A DNA stretch of 64,000 nucleotides from Burkholderiales bacterium (GCA_019749945.1 JAIEPF010000001.1:62001-126000), one strand, 5' to 3'. Counted from the first letter of the stretch, positions 35,104-44,337 are shown. Notes: generated from the letters alone by a model not told the origin. Made by a program: numbers and translations.

Positions 35104-36078
35104 ATGAAGGTCAAACTTGTTGTTTCCGCGTTGCTGGTCGCAAGCGGATTTTTCCCGACAATCAGCGCTCTCGCCGCTGAAAACTATCCGAGCCGGCCAA
35201 TCCGCGTGCTGGTGCCCAACGGCGCCGGCAGTTCCGTGGACACCCTGACGCGCATCGTCACCACCGGCATGAGCGAGGTCATCCGGCAGCAACTGGTGAT
35301 CGACAACCGCGCCGGCGCCGGCGGCGTCATTGGCATGGAAATCGGCAAGGGCGCCAACCCCGACGGTTACACGCTGATTGCCGCGACCACCGCGGCATCG
35401 ACCATCGCGAGACTGCTCGTCAAAAATCCGACCTACCATCCGGTGAACGACTACGACATGGTCGGACAGTTCGGCGTGACCCTCAACGTGCTGGTGGTCG
35501 CCAACGCCCTGCCGGTCAAATCCGTGCCGGAACTGATCGCCTACGCCAAGAGCGGCAAACAACCGTTCAACATGGCCTCGGCCGGCGTCGGCTCGCAAAG
35601 CCACCTGTCGGGCGCTTACTTCATGCTGGAAGCCAAGTTCGATTCACTGCACGTGCCGTACAAGGGCGGCGGCGCCTCGGTGGCGGCGCTGGTCGCGGGC
35701 GAATCGCAATGGTCGCTGACACCATCAGCCGCCGCGATGACCCATGTCAATGCCAAACGCATGCGCGCGATCGGACACAGCCTGATCAAACCGACCGCCC
35801 TGCTGCCCGGCATCCCGCCCATATCCGAAACCATACCGGGCTTCGACTATACCGGCTGGATGGGCTTCATGGTGCCCAAGGGCACGCCCAAACCCATCAT
35901 CGAGAAGCTGCGCGTAGCCATGGTGGAAACCATGAAAATGCCGGATGTCGTCAAGGGCATGAATTTCCAGGGCACCGAAATCATCATTCTGGGACCCGCG
36001 GAATTCCGCAAGGAAGTGCAGGAATCGATGGTCAAAAATGCGAAGCTGATAAAAACCGTCGGACTGCAGGCGAATTGA
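35104..36078 (+). CDS. Bug/TctC-type substrate-binding protein
   Basis: A 324-residue periplasmic receptor with signal peptide (LVVSALLVASGFFPTISALA). Family motifs: YPSRPIRVLVPNGAGSSVDT, DNRAGAGGVIGMEIGKGANP, ASAGVGSQSHLSGAYF and VPYKGGGASVAALVAGESQW. It is a paralogue of the gene at 33310. CACAGGAGGAGC gives a strong RBS. It has its own terminator, so it is probably a single-gene unit; the acyl-CoA dehydrogenase gene follows beyond the terminator. Ligand unknown. Confidence 0.92.
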   Translation: MKVKLVVSALLVASGFFPTISALAAENYPSRPIRVLVPNGAGSSVDTLTRIVTTGMSEVIRQQLVIDNRAGAGGVIGMEIGKGANPDGYTLIAATTAASTIARLLVKNPTYHPVNDYDMVGQFGVTLNVLVVANALPVKSVPELIAYAKSGKQPFNMASAGVGSQSHLSGAYFMLEAKFDSLHVPYKGGGASVAALVAGESQWSLTPSAAAMTHVNAKRMRAIGHSLIKPTALLPGIPPISETIPGFDYTGWMGFMVPKGTPKPIIEKLRVAMVETMKMPDVVKGMNFQGTEIIILGPAEFRKEVQESMVKNAKLIKTVGLQAN

Positions 36079-36094
36079 GCAGCTGTCAAACCAC

Positions 36095-36129
36095 GGGTCG
36101 CGCGGATTTCCGCGCGGCCCGCTTTTTTT
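36095..36129 (+). terminator. Rho-independent terminator
   Basis: GC-rich stem around loop ATTT (GGGTCGCGCGG-ATTT-CCGCGCGGCCC) followed by GC and seven T, 17 nt after the stop of the Bug gene. Confidence 0.85.
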
Positions 36130-36145
36130 GTGGAGCATTGAAAAA

Positions 36146-37396
36146 ATGATACTGGATGCCATGGTCGATCGCGGACTCCCGGAAGAGACCCGCATGATGC
36201 GCGAAGTGACCCGCAAGTTTGCCAACGAGCATGTCATTCCCTTCACCCGCAAAAACTGGCAGCGCGAATGGAACATGAATCCGGACGAGCGCCTGCCGCC
36301 GGAAATTCTCCAGATCGCGGACAGGATCGGCATCCGCACCCTGGGCATCCCCGAGGAATTCGGCGGCACCGCGCTGGATCCGAAAACCGAAGTGCAGACC
36401 TTCGCCGTGATTTCCGAGGAAATTTCGCGCGGCGACTGCGGGCTAGCGGAAAAAATGGTGCAGATCTGGAAAGTGTCGGTGCTGCTGCGCAACGTCGCGC
36501 CGCGCCACCTGCAGGAACGCTGGTTTCCGCGGGTGGTGGCCGATCCGTCGTTTACCCTTTCGCACTGCCTGACCGAACCGCGCGGCGCCTCCGACCGCTG
36601 GCTGCCGTACAACGTGCCGGAGGCGGCGATGCAAACCAAGGCGGTGAAAAAGGGCGACCGCTGGGTGATCAACGGCCGCAAGCAGTTCATCACCAATGCC
36701 TATGACGCCAGCCTGTATGTGATCTACGCCAACACCAACACCAAGGTCGGCATGCTGCAGGGCACTTCGAGCTTCCTGGTGCCGCGCGACACGCCGGGCC
36801 TCACCGTGCAGCGCTGCAATGAAACACTGGGCGGCCGCTACATGAACAACGGCGAGATTTCCTTCGAGGACATGGAAATCCCGGAAGACCATCTGCTGGT
36901 GGAAAACACCGCGCTGGCCAAGGCCGGCATTTATTTCCGTCCCGGCAAGATCATCCAGGGCTCGAAGAACATCGGCGTCGCGGTGCGCGCCTTCGAGGAA
37001 ACCGCCAAGTACGTGCAGGAATACGTGCAGGGCGGCAAGATCCTGATCAAGCATCAGGCCACGGCCATCCGGCTCGCCGAAATGGCGACCAAGATCTGCG
37101 CCGTGCGCGGACTGCTGCGCGAAGCCTCGCGCGCGGTCGACGAAAACACGCCCGAGGCGGAAGTCCTGTGCAACATGGTCAAGCTCTATGCTTCCGAGGC
37201 GGTGCTGGAGGTATGCAAACATGCCGTGGAACTGCACGGCGGCAACGGCACCATGCTCGAATTCGGCATTGAAAAGCTGTATCGCGACGCGACCATGTAC
37301 CTGCACATGGACGGCACGGTCGACGTCACCAAGTTCAAGATCGTGAAAAACCTGTTCCCGGAGACTGCCGGCAAATATGCCGGGCCGGAGGCCTAG
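36146..37396 (+). CDS. Acyl-CoA dehydrogenase family protein
   Basis: A 416-residue flavin acyl-CoA dehydrogenase: N-terminal helical domain (REVTRKFANEHVIPFTRKNW), the middle beta domain with FTLSHCLTEPRGASD (FAD/substrate loop), DRWVINGRKQFITNA and SFLVPRDTPGLTVQ, and a C-terminal helical domain with VELHGGNGTMLEFGIEKLYRD. Where common family members carry the catalytic Glu (EGT motif) this protein reads LHMDGTVDVTKF, with Asp. The ATG at 36146 lies 8 nt after a GGAGCATTG stretch; I judge the upstream codons unlikely. It is followed 84 nt later by a quinone oxidoreductase-like gene. The substrate is not evident. Confidence 0.88.
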   Translation: MILDAMVDRGLPEETRMMREVTRKFANEHVIPFTRKNWQREWNMNPDERLPPEILQIADRIGIRTLGIPEEFGGTALDPKTEVQTFAVISEEISRGDCGLAEKMVQIWKVSVLLRNVAPRHLQERWFPRVVADPSFTLSHCLTEPRGASDRWLPYNVPEAAMQTKAVKKGDRWVINGRKQFITNAYDASLYVIYANTNTKVGMLQGTSSFLVPRDTPGLTVQRCNETLGGRYMNNGEISFEDMEIPEDHLLVENTALAKAGIYFRPGKIIQGSKNIGVAVRAFEETAKYVQEYVQGGKILIKHQATAIRLAEMATKICAVRGLLREASRAVDENTPEAEVLCNMVKLYASEAVLEVCKHAVELHGGNGTMLEFGIEKLYRDATMYLHMDGTVDVTKFKIVKNLFPETAGKYAGPEA

Positions 37397-37480
37397 GGCC
37401 TGTTAACAACGGCATTTCCGGCGGGAGGCGCGCAGGCTACAATCGCGCCTCCCGAAATCACCACCACCGGAGCATCGCCG

Positions 37481-38473
37481 TTGAAAGCCCTGATCGTCAA
37501 AGACCACGGACCCCTGGAAAACCTGCTGCTGGAAGACGCGCCCGATCCCGTCCCGGGCCCCGGCGAAGTGCTGGTCGATGTGCATGCCGCCAGCGTCAAT
37601 TTTCCCGATCTGCTGGTGATCGGCGGCACTTACCAGATTCTGCCGAAACGCCCTTTCAGCCCCGGCAAGGACATGGCCGGCGTGGTCGCCGCAGTCGGCG
37701 CCGGTGTGACCACCTGCAAGCCCGGTGACCGCGTCGCCGCACAGAACGAATACGGCGCCTACGCGCAGAAATGCGTGGTCAAGCAAGAAACCTGTTATCC
37801 GATGCCCGAGGCAATGAGTTACGCCGATGCCGCGGCGATGGGCATCGCCTATCCGACCGCGCATTTTGCTTTGGTTGAGCGCGGCCAATATCAGCCGGGC
37901 GAAACCGTGCTGATCAACGGCGCCGCCGGCGGGGTCGGCATCGCCACCATCCAGGTAGCCAAGGCGCTGGGCGCCACCGTGGTGGCCAGCGTCAGCAGCG
38001 ACGCCAAAGCCAAACTCGCCAAAGCAATGGGCGCCGACCATGTGGTGCGCACCGATGTGCCGAATCTGCGCGATGCCTTCCGCGACCAGGTGCTTGTCGC
38101 GGTCGGCAAGCGCGGCATCGACATCATCGTCGATCCGGTCGGTGGTGATGTGTTCGACGCCAGCCTGCGCGTGATCGCCTGGTCGGGACGGCTGATCGTT
38201 GTCGGTTTTGCCGAAGGCCGCATCCCCGAAGTGAAGGCCGGTCACCTGCTGGTGAAAAACATTTCATTGATCGGCCTGCAGTACAGCGCCTACCGCGACC
38301 GCCAGCCGGAAAAGGTGCGCCGCGTACAGCGCGAACTCTTCGACTGGTACGCCGCGGGCAAAATCAAACCGCATGTGATGGCCGCCTATCCGCTGGCGCG
38401 ATACCAGGATGCGCTGCGCGCGGTGCGCGAGCGCAAGGTGGTGGGCAAGGTCGTGATCATGATCCGACAATAA
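37481..38473 (+). CDS. NADPH:quinone oxidoreductase-like medium-chain dehydrogenase
   Basis: A 330-residue MDR protein lacking zinc ligands, as in the QOR/zeta-crystallin group. Residues ~45-90 hold ASVNFPDLLVIGGTYQ and PFSPGKDMAGVVAAVG, and the NADPH fold is GAAGGVGIATIQVAKALGATVV. The tail YPLARYQDALRAVRERKVVGKVVI is typical. It starts with TTG, 8 nt after GGAG. Members reduce quinones or act as enoyl reductases on CoA or ACP substrates. Proximity to the acyl-CoA dehydrogenase makes an acyl-CoA role possible, as inference. Confidence 0.88.
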   Translation: MKALIVKDHGPLENLLLEDAPDPVPGPGEVLVDVHAASVNFPDLLVIGGTYQILPKRPFSPGKDMAGVVAAVGAGVTTCKPGDRVAAQNEYGAYAQKCVVKQETCYPMPEAMSYADAAAMGIAYPTAHFALVERGQYQPGETVLINGAAGGVGIATIQVAKALGATVVASVSSDAKAKLAKAMGADHVVRTDVPNLRDAFRDQVLVAVGKRGIDIIVDPVGGDVFDASLRVIAWSGRLIVVGFAEGRIPEVKAGHLLVKNISLIGLQYSAYRDRQPEKVRRVQRELFDWYAAGKIKPHVMAAYPLARYQDALRAVRERKVVGKVVIMIRQ

Positions 38474-38595
38474 AAAGCGCACCACGCGATTCAATATAAG
38501 TTATTGTTTTTAAACAATAATTTAATTATTCCGCGCGACACTTGCATTGCAGCATGAAGCGTAGAGAATAGCGGCTTTTTTCGGGACATTCCCCC

Positions 38596-39165
38596 ATGCA
38601 GAATCCCAAACCCGCTATCAGCGCCCTCGGCCCCCTGCCGCGCTGGATTTTCATGAGCCGCTGGCTGCAGGCGCCCCTCTACATCGGCCTGATCGTCGCC
38701 CAGGGCGTCTACGTCTGGCAGTTCTGGACCGAACTGATCCATCTGATCGGCATGCTCACGATCAAGAACGTCAGCGAAGTCGAAATCATGCTGATCGTAC
38801 TCGGCCTGATCGACGTGGTGATGATCTCCAATCTGCTGGTGATGGTCATCGTCGGCGGCTGGGAAACCTTCGTCTCGCGCCTTGAACTGCAAAACCATCC
38901 GGACCAGCCGGAGTGGCTGTCGCATGTCAATGCCGGCGTGCTGAAGGTCAAGCTGGCGACAGCGATCATCGGCATCTCGTCGATCCACCTGCTGAAGTCC
39001 TTCATCAACGCCGCGCAGTACGACGAAAAAACCCTGCTCTGGCAGACCATGATCCACCTGACCTTTGTGGTCTCCGCGCTGGCTATCGCCTACACCGAAA
39101 AAATCACCCAGTCGACGCCGCGGTCGCACCGCGCCGGCCCCGGCAACGAAAACGCCGGACACTGA
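38596..39165 (+). CDS. YqhA family (TIGR00645) inner-membrane protein
   Basis: A 189-residue membrane protein of the conserved YqhA family, function unknown. It has three or four membrane segments ([84 protein letters not shown]) and the conserved GWETFVSRL. The upstream spacer holds an AT-rich inverted repeat TTATTGTTT-TT-AAACAATAA (~38502-38521), a possible promoter or operator element. Confidence 0.85.
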   Translation: MQNPKPAISALGPLPRWIFMSRWLQAPLYIGLIVAQGVYVWQFWTELIHLIGMLTIKNVSEVEIMLIVLGLIDVVMISNLLVMVIVGGWETFVSRLELQNHPDQPEWLSHVNAGVLKVKLATAIIGISSIHLLKSFINAAQYDEKTLLWQTMIHLTFVVSALAIAYTEKITQSTPRSHRAGPGNENAGH

Positions 39166-39232
39166 CCAACCCGCAACCGCGGGTGCCGCCGCAGCGCGAC
39201 TTCAGTATGATGGGCCAGGGGGTCGCGCCATC

Positions 39233-40621
39233 ATGCCGTTCAAGTTCAGGACGCAACTGCACCGGATCGAGGATGAAGGGAGCGGCTTCCGGCCCCGCCC
39301 CTTTCAACTGCTGATCGCGCTTGTCGTCTGCCTGGCGGTGGTCGGCGCCGGCACCTTGATCATCAACCTGCAGGCGCGCCAGCTCGAAGCGCGGCAAAAA
39401 GTCGACCTGCTGGTCCTCGGCTCCTCGATACGCGCACGGCTCAATCGCGAGCTCAACCGGGTGCTGTACCTGACCAGCGGTTTGAGCAGCTACCTCGCGG
39501 TGCGCCGCAACGACCTGCAGCGCGACGAAATCGAGGCCATCCTTGCCCGGCTGTACCGGGAAGCCAGGCATGTACGGAATTTCGCCATCGCCGTCGGTTA
39601 CCGGCTGACTTACGTCTATCCGGTCAAGGGCAACGAAAAAGCCGTCGGCCTCAATTACCCCGATGTACCCGCGCAGTGGCCTGCGGTGAAACGCGCCATC
39701 GACAGCAGGCAGCCGGTGCTGGTCGGCCCGGTAAAACTGGTCCAGGGCGGCAGCGGACTGATCTACCGGGTGCCGATATTCATCAATGACCAGTACTGGG
39801 GTCTGTTGTCCTCGGTCATCGACTCGGAATCCCTGCTGGGTGAAGCCCTGTCCGAAGGCGCATCCGGCGCTTACACCCTGTCGATCCGCGGCAAGGACGG
39901 CCAGGGCATGGCGGGTGAAACTTTCTGGGGCAGCGCCGAACTGTTCGACAGCCGCGATGCGCAACTGTTTGAACTCGACGTGCCGGGCGGCAAATGGGTG
40001 ATGGCGCTGCGCGCCGCCATGCCGCCGGCACAGCAGGAATTATGGTTGATGCGCGGCCTCGTCTGGCTGCTCGCGCTGACTCTCGGCTGGAGCACCCTGA
40101 TCGTGCTGATGCAGCGCTCGCGGCTCGGACGGCAGGCCATGTTCGACCCCCTGACCCGCCTGCCCAACCGCCTGCTGACCGGCGACCGCATCAATCGCGC
40201 CCTGTCCGCGCTGCGCCGTGATCCCTCACGCAGCGGCCTGCTGCTGTTCATCGACCTCGACGGCTTCAAGCTGATCAACGACCGGTTCGGCCACAAGATG
40301 GGCGATCTCGCCCTGCAAAGCGTCGCCGGCCGCGTCGCCGAGACCCTGCGCGAAATCGACACCGTGGGCCGCTGGGGCGGTGACGAATTCGTGGTGTTCA
40401 TGGAAAACATTGATCGCAACAACATCAACGACCTGATCGAAAAAATCCGTCAGGCCGTCGAACGGCCGGTGGACTCCGCCGCCGGGCCGTTGAAAGTCGG
40501 CGCATCGATCGGTTTTGCCTACGCGCCGATCGACGGCACTGCACTCGATGAACTGGTGCGCGCCGCGGATGGCCGGATGTATGCCGACAAGGGGGTCCGG
40601 CGCGATGGCCGGGCGCGCTGA
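39233..40621 (+). CDS. CHASE-domain diguanylate cyclase
   Basis: A 462-residue membrane cyclase: TM1 (LLIALVVCLAVVGAGTLIINL), an extracellular CHASE domain (~50-260; RNFAIAVGYRLTYVYPVKGN and VGPVKLVQGGSGLIYRVPIF), TM2 (LVWLLALTLGWSTLIVLM), then GGDEF. The active site is intact (GRWGGDEFVVF), with an REID inhibitory site five residues before it, so it should make c-di-GMP with product control. I start at ATG 39233; the open frame upstream overlaps the YqhA gene and has no homology. Confidence 0.9.
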   Translation: MPFKFRTQLHRIEDEGSGFRPRPFQLLIALVVCLAVVGAGTLIINLQARQLEARQKVDLLVLGSSIRARLNRELNRVLYLTSGLSSYLAVRRNDLQRDEIEAILARLYREARHVRNFAIAVGYRLTYVYPVKGNEKAVGLNYPDVPAQWPAVKRAIDSRQPVLVGPVKLVQGGSGLIYRVPIFINDQYWGLLSSVIDSESLLGEALSEGASGAYTLSIRGKDGQGMAGETFWGSAELFDSRDAQLFELDVPGGKWVMALRAAMPPAQQELWLMRGLVWLLALTLGWSTLIVLMQRSRLGRQAMFDPLTRLPNRLLTGDRINRALSALRRDPSRSGLLLFIDLDGFKLINDRFGHKMGDLALQSVAGRVAETLREIDTVGRWGGDEFVVFMENIDRNNINDLIEKIRQAVERPVDSAAGPLKVGASIGFAYAPIDGTALDELVRAADGRMYADKGVRRDGRAR

Positions 40622-40637
40622 CGCTGCGGGGTAACCG

Positions 40638-41378
40638 TTACTTCAGCATCAGCGGAATGCCGCTGAGAATCAGGATCGCGCATACCGTGCGGCGGAACGT
40701 CACCTCGCTCATGCCGGTGTGGATGCGGTCGCCGAGAAAAATCCCGAGCAGCATGAACGGCAGCGCCGCCGCAAACAGCAACAGCGACTCGCGGCCGAAT
40801 TCGCCGACCGCAAAATAACCGATGCCGCGCACCACCGCCAGCGTCATCATCAGCGCCGCCAGCGTGCCGCGAAACTGTTCCTTGGTGACGCGGATGGCAT
40901 CCATGTAGATCGCGAAAAAAATGCTCGCCATGGTGCCAAAGATGGTGCCCACCGCGCCGGCAAGGAAACTGGCGACAGTGGCCACGGCGGGAGGTGCTTT
41001 GCGTTCGGCCCCCACACCCTGCATCTGCCACAGCGCATACAGGCCGTATCCGGTGACCAGCGCACCGAGGCCGCGCGCGAGCAGCGCCGCATCCAGCACC
41101 TTGAACAGATACAGCCCCAGCGCGATGCCCAGCGTGCACGACGGCAGGATGCGCAGGATCAGCGCCATCGACACATGCCGGCGATCCTTGCCGAACAGCG
41201 TGGCAGACGAAGAAATCGTCAGCAGCGTCCACACCGGCACCAGCACTTTCAGCGGAATCACCAGCGCCAGCAGCGGCATCGCGGCAAAACCGCCGAAACC
41301 GGTGCTGCCGCGCAGGGCATAACTCGCGACCAGCACCACGATGCAATAACCCGCCTCCAGCGGGGTCAGCGCCATCAT
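40638..41378 (-). CDS. Sulfite exporter TauE/SafE family protein
   Basis: A 246-residue membrane protein with about eight hydrophobic segments, of the TauE/SafE family of putative anion exporters. Visible family motifs are ASYALRGSTGFGGFAAMPLLAL near the start and VGTIFGTMASIFFAIYM in the second half. It ends 17 nt from the convergent cyclase gene and lies downstream of the GntR regulator on the same strand, so both may be co-transcribed and the protein might export or import a substrate of the GntR-linked operon. That link is inference. Confidence 0.82.
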   Translation of the reverse strand: MMALTPLEAGYCIVVLVASYALRGSTGFGGFAAMPLLALVIPLKVLVPVWTLLTISSSATLFGKDRRHVSMALILRILPSCTLGIALGLYLFKVLDAALLARGLGALVTGYGLYALWQMQGVGAERKAPPAVATVASFLAGAVGTIFGTMASIFFAIYMDAIRVTKEQFRGTLAALMMTLAVVRGIGYFAVGEFGRESLLLFAAALPFMLLGIFLGDRIHTGMSEVTFRRTVCAILILSGIPLMLK

Positions 41379-41394
41379 CGGCCCGGCGCGCCCA

Positions 41395-42099
41395 TCATTT
41401 CGGATCGGCCGCCAATTGCAGTTCGATCAGCCGCATCACTTCCGCCGCCGCTGACTGGGCTTCCTCACGTGTCAGTGCCTCCGCCGCGTCGGCGTCGCGC
41501 TTGCGGATCGCCGCCAGCATCGCACGCAGGCCCTTGATGCTTTCCTTCGACCGCGTCGCGGAACGCTGCGGATGTGACAGCCCCAGCGCGCGCCAGCGCC
41601 AGATGCGCGCATGCAATGTGCCGAGCATCGACGACAGTGTTTCGCTGCCGGCGCCGGCGAACAGCACTTCATAAAAACGGTTTTTGGTTTCCAGCACCTC
41701 CTGCGCATCACCACGCTCGTAGGCGCCGACCACCACGTCCAGAGCCTGCGCCAGCTGTTTGATCTCGGCGTCGCCGGCATGCTGCACGAACAGCCTCGCC
41801 GCGAGTCCTTCGAGCACCGCGCGTATGGTGTAGAGATCCTTGGCCTCGTCCAGCGACAGCGCGCGCACCACCGGCCCCTTGTTCGGCACGTTGGCGATCA
41901 GGCCTTCGCTTTCGAGCTGGCGCAGCGCTTCACGGATCACGGTGCGCGACACCCCCATCATTTCCGTCAGCTCGCGTTCGGTCAGCCGCGCGCCCGGCGC
42001 CAGACGCCCGTCGATGATGGCGCGGCGCAGACCGTCCAGCACTTGCGCCCGCAGTGGCGCCGCAAGTCTTTGAATTTGTTGAATATTTTTATCAGACAT
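41395..42099 (-). CDS. GntR family transcriptional regulator (FadR/FCD type)
   Basis: A 234-residue regulator. The winged HTH (LRRAIIDGRLAPGARLTERE, then MMGVSRTVIREALRQLESEGLI, ~20-65) is followed by an FCD ligand domain (RAVLEGLAARLFVQHAGD and ETKNRFYEVLFAGAGSETLSSML). FCD members sense organic acids. I start at ATG 42099 (MSDKNIQQIQRLAAPLR). It is divergent from the Gfo/Idh gene that begins a six-gene catabolic operon, with tandem 8-bp repeats in the spacer, and most likely represses that operon. Confidence 0.9.
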   Translation of the reverse strand: MSDKNIQQIQRLAAPLRAQVLDGLRRAIIDGRLAPGARLTERELTEMMGVSRTVIREALRQLESEGLIANVPNKGPVVRALSLDEAKDLYTIRAVLEGLAARLFVQHAGDAEIKQLAQALDVVVGAYERGDAQEVLETKNRFYEVLFAGAGSETLSSMLGTLHARIWRWRALGLSHPQRSATRSKESIKGLRAMLAAIRKRDADAAEALTREEAQSAAAEVMRLIELQLAADPK

Positions 42100-42141
42100 C
42101 ACTGCCGGCCAAGTCCTGCAGGTCATTCAATTGACCCATCA

Positions 42142-42172
42142 CGTAATACCGTAATACGATAATACGCATTAC
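42142..42172. promoter_or_regulatory. Tandem 8-bp repeats in GntR/Gfo spacer (candidate operator)
   Basis: CGTAATAC, CGTAATAC and GATAATAC follow one another (42142-42165) and then GCATTAC in inverted sense. Sitting between the divergent GntR and Gfo/Idh genes, this is the obvious candidate for GntR binding. Confidence 0.55.
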
Positions 42173-42247
42173 AAGACTGCGCAACCAGCACCCGTTGGCA
42201 CGCGCAAAATCCGCGATCATCCGTTCAACCGCAACAGGAGCATCTCC

Positions 42248-43330
42248 ATGAGCACCCCCGTCAAAGTCGGCATCGTCGGCCTCGGCCGCTGGGCCAAGGT
42301 ACTGACCCGCGCCGCCAAGCAGTCCGACAAAATCCAGATCGTCGCCGGTTACAGCCGATCGCAGGAAAAACGCGATGCCTTCGCCAAAGAGATGGGGGTG
42401 GCCGCGGTACCCGACATGCAGACCATGCTGTCGAACCCCGAGATCAAGGGCGTGATCCTGACGGTGCCGAATGAACAGCACCTGCCCGTCGCGGAGACGG
42501 TCGCCAAGGCCGGCAAACATGTCTACACCGAAAAACCGATTTCGCAGACGCTGGAAGACGGCCTGAAAATCGAGGCGCTGCAGAAGCAATATGGCGTTAC
42601 CGTCACTGTCGGCCACAGTGCCCGACTGATGGCCGGCATCCGCATCATCAAGGAAAAAATCGACGCCGGCGAACTCGGCCGTGTCGCTTTCATCGAAGCC
42701 AATTTCTCCAATGAACGCGCACTGGAACTGACACCGCAGACCTGGCGCTGGTACAAGGATCGCGCCCCCGGCGGCCCGCTGTCGCAGCTGGCGATCCACC
42801 AGTTCGACGTGCTGCATCTGCTCGGCGGCGAAGTGCAGGAAGTGTCGTCGATGGCTTCCAAGCTGTCGCCGGTCGGCGCCGAAGTCGACGACCAGTCGAT
42901 GACGCTGGTGCGTTTCAAGGACGGCAAGATCGGCTATGTCGGCTCGTGCTGGACCTCGCCGGGCATTTTTGCGGTGCGCGTGTTCGGCTCCAAGGGCCTG
43001 ATGCACTACGAAATCGATTTCGGCACCTGGGACACCCCGCACCTGCTGCATAAAAATTCCGTGCTCTACATCCAGCGCGGCAAGGACGGCTGGGCGAAGC
43101 GCGAAAATATCGCCTTGCCGGAGTCCGACATGTTCCGCGCCGAACTCGAAGCCTTCGCCGGCAGCTGCCTCTCAGGCAAAGCCAATGAACTGACGGCGCA
43201 CAACGGCAACGTCGCGGTGGCGATGACCAATGCCGCGCTGAAGTCGATCGACCGCAAGGGCCTGTGTGTCAGCATAGCCGAAGTGATGGCTGATGCCCGC
43301 GCCAAAAACGACGCGAAACGCGCCGCCTGA
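42248..43330 (+). CDS. Gfo/Idh/MocA family oxidoreductase
   Basis: A 360-residue NAD(P)-dependent oxidoreductase. The Rossmann N-terminus is VKVGIVGLGRWAKVLTRAAK and the catalytic lysine lies in HVYTEKPISQTLEDGLKIE. The C-terminal domain carries TWRWYKDRAPGGPLSQLAIHQFDVLHLLGGEV, a typical substrate-side motif with conserved His. CAGGAGC precedes the ATG. It is the first gene of the GntR-linked operon, which holds a second Gfo/Idh gene downstream. Family substrates include sugars, inositols and sugar acids; the specific one is unknown. Confidence 0.9.
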   Translation: MSTPVKVGIVGLGRWAKVLTRAAKQSDKIQIVAGYSRSQEKRDAFAKEMGVAAVPDMQTMLSNPEIKGVILTVPNEQHLPVAETVAKAGKHVYTEKPISQTLEDGLKIEALQKQYGVTVTVGHSARLMAGIRIIKEKIDAGELGRVAFIEANFSNERALELTPQTWRWYKDRAPGGPLSQLAIHQFDVLHLLGGEVQEVSSMASKLSPVGAEVDDQSMTLVRFKDGKIGYVGSCWTSPGIFAVRVFGSKGLMHYEIDFGTWDTPHLLHKNSVLYIQRGKDGWAKRENIALPESDMFRAELEAFAGSCLSGKANELTAHNGNVAVAMTNAALKSIDRKGLCVSIAEVMADARAKNDAKRAA

Positions 43331-43342
43331 AATCCGGTAACT

Positions 43343-43430
43343 GGTGATTAAGTGATTGGGTGATTGGCAAACCGGCTTCCCTATCACTGATCAATCACCC
43401 AATCACTTAATCACCTAATCACTTAATAAC
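43343..43430. repeat. Long inverted repeat built of GTGATT units
   Basis: Arms 43343-43366 and 43392-43415 are exact 24-bp reverse complements made of units such as GGTGATTAAGTGATTGG; 25 nt separate them. A further half unit (TAATCACTTAATAACC) runs up to 8 nt before the creatininase ATG. Confidence 0.88.
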
Positions 43431-43437
43431 CAAAACC

Positions 43438-44241
43438 ATGACCCGCTACTTCATAGACTTAACCCAGCCCGAAATCGCCGCGCAGCTCAGGAAGAACCCG
43501 CTGGTGATCCTGCCGGCGGGCAGCGTCGAACAGCACGGGCCGCATCTGCCCACCGGTACCGACATCTACGCCGCCAATGTGATCAGCCACGCCGTGGCCG
43601 AGCGCATGGACGGCCTGGTGCTGCCGGGCGGCCCGCTGGGTGTCACGCCGATGCACATGCCCTTCGAAGGCACCATCACGCTGACGCCGGATACCTATCA
43701 ACGCGTGGTCACCGAAACCTGCGCCTCGACCGCGCAGCACGGCGCCAAGCGCCTGCTGATCCTCAACTGGCACGAGGGCAACATCCCTTCGCTGGCGATT
43801 GCCTCGGAAAAACTGCATCGCGAAGTCGGCATGAGCGTGATCGTGGTCCAGGCCTGTTATGTCGCCGCCGAACTCTACGGCCATGACTGCGGCGGCCTGA
43901 CCCACGGCGGCGAAATCGAAGCGCTGGCGGTGCTGGCCTATCAGCCGGAACTGGTGCACCTCGACCGCATTGACAATGTCAATTCATCCGACCACAGCCA
44001 CGGCCGCAAGTGGGACCGTCTGCGTCGCACCCGCAGCTACCAGCCGGTCCTGCGCGACATCAAGACCATCGCCGCCACCGGCTGGTACGGTGCACCGGAA
44101 CACGCCACTGCAGCCAAGGGACTTAAAATGCTCAACGACATCGCCGATGCCATCGCCAAGGAATGCGGAGAAATCTTCGCGCTGCTCGACGAGGCGCAAG
44201 GCGGCACGGCTGAAATCAAACATCTGAAAATCGCCGGCTAA
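43438..44241 (+). CDS. Creatininase family amidohydrolase
   Basis: A 267-residue metal hydrolase of the creatininase family, which includes creatinine amidohydrolase, FAPy deformylase ArfB and MftE. The metal site is built from LPAGSVEQHGPHLPTGTDIY, ILNWHEGN and THGGEIEAL. The start directly follows the GTGATT repeat and no good RBS is visible, so translation may depend on the repeat or on coupling. Within an operon of oxidoreductases and a cupin it may open a lactam, lactone or cyclic amide; this is inference. Confidence 0.88.
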   Translation: MTRYFIDLTQPEIAAQLRKNPLVILPAGSVEQHGPHLPTGTDIYAANVISHAVAERMDGLVLPGGPLGVTPMHMPFEGTITLTPDTYQRVVTETCASTAQHGAKRLLILNWHEGNIPSLAIASEKLHREVGMSVIVVQACYVAAELYGHDCGGLTHGGEIEALAVLAYQPELVHLDRIDNVNSSDHSHGRKWDRLRRTRSYQPVLRDIKTIAATGWYGAPEHATAAKGLKMLNDIADAIAKECGEIFALLDEAQGGTAEIKHLKIAG

Positions 44242-44245
44242 GAAA

Positions 44246-44322
44246 TCGCCCCCCTCACCCGACCTCTCCCCTAAGAGGAGAGGGGCTGAACAGAGATCAA
44301 TTGCGCCAAGGCGCAATTGATC
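44246..44322 (+). repeat. CCCTCTCC repeat plus perfect 13-bp hairpin before the cupin gene
   Basis: A CCCCCTCACCCGACCTCTCC...GGAGAGGGG element (44248-44286) is followed by GATCAATTGCGCC-AA-GGCGCAATTGATC (44295-44322), exact 13-bp arms with a 2-nt loop. The RBS AGGAG begins at the next base (44323), so the stem abuts the ribosome site of the cupin gene. Confidence 0.85.
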
Positions 44323-44337
44323 AGGAGTTTGTAATTC

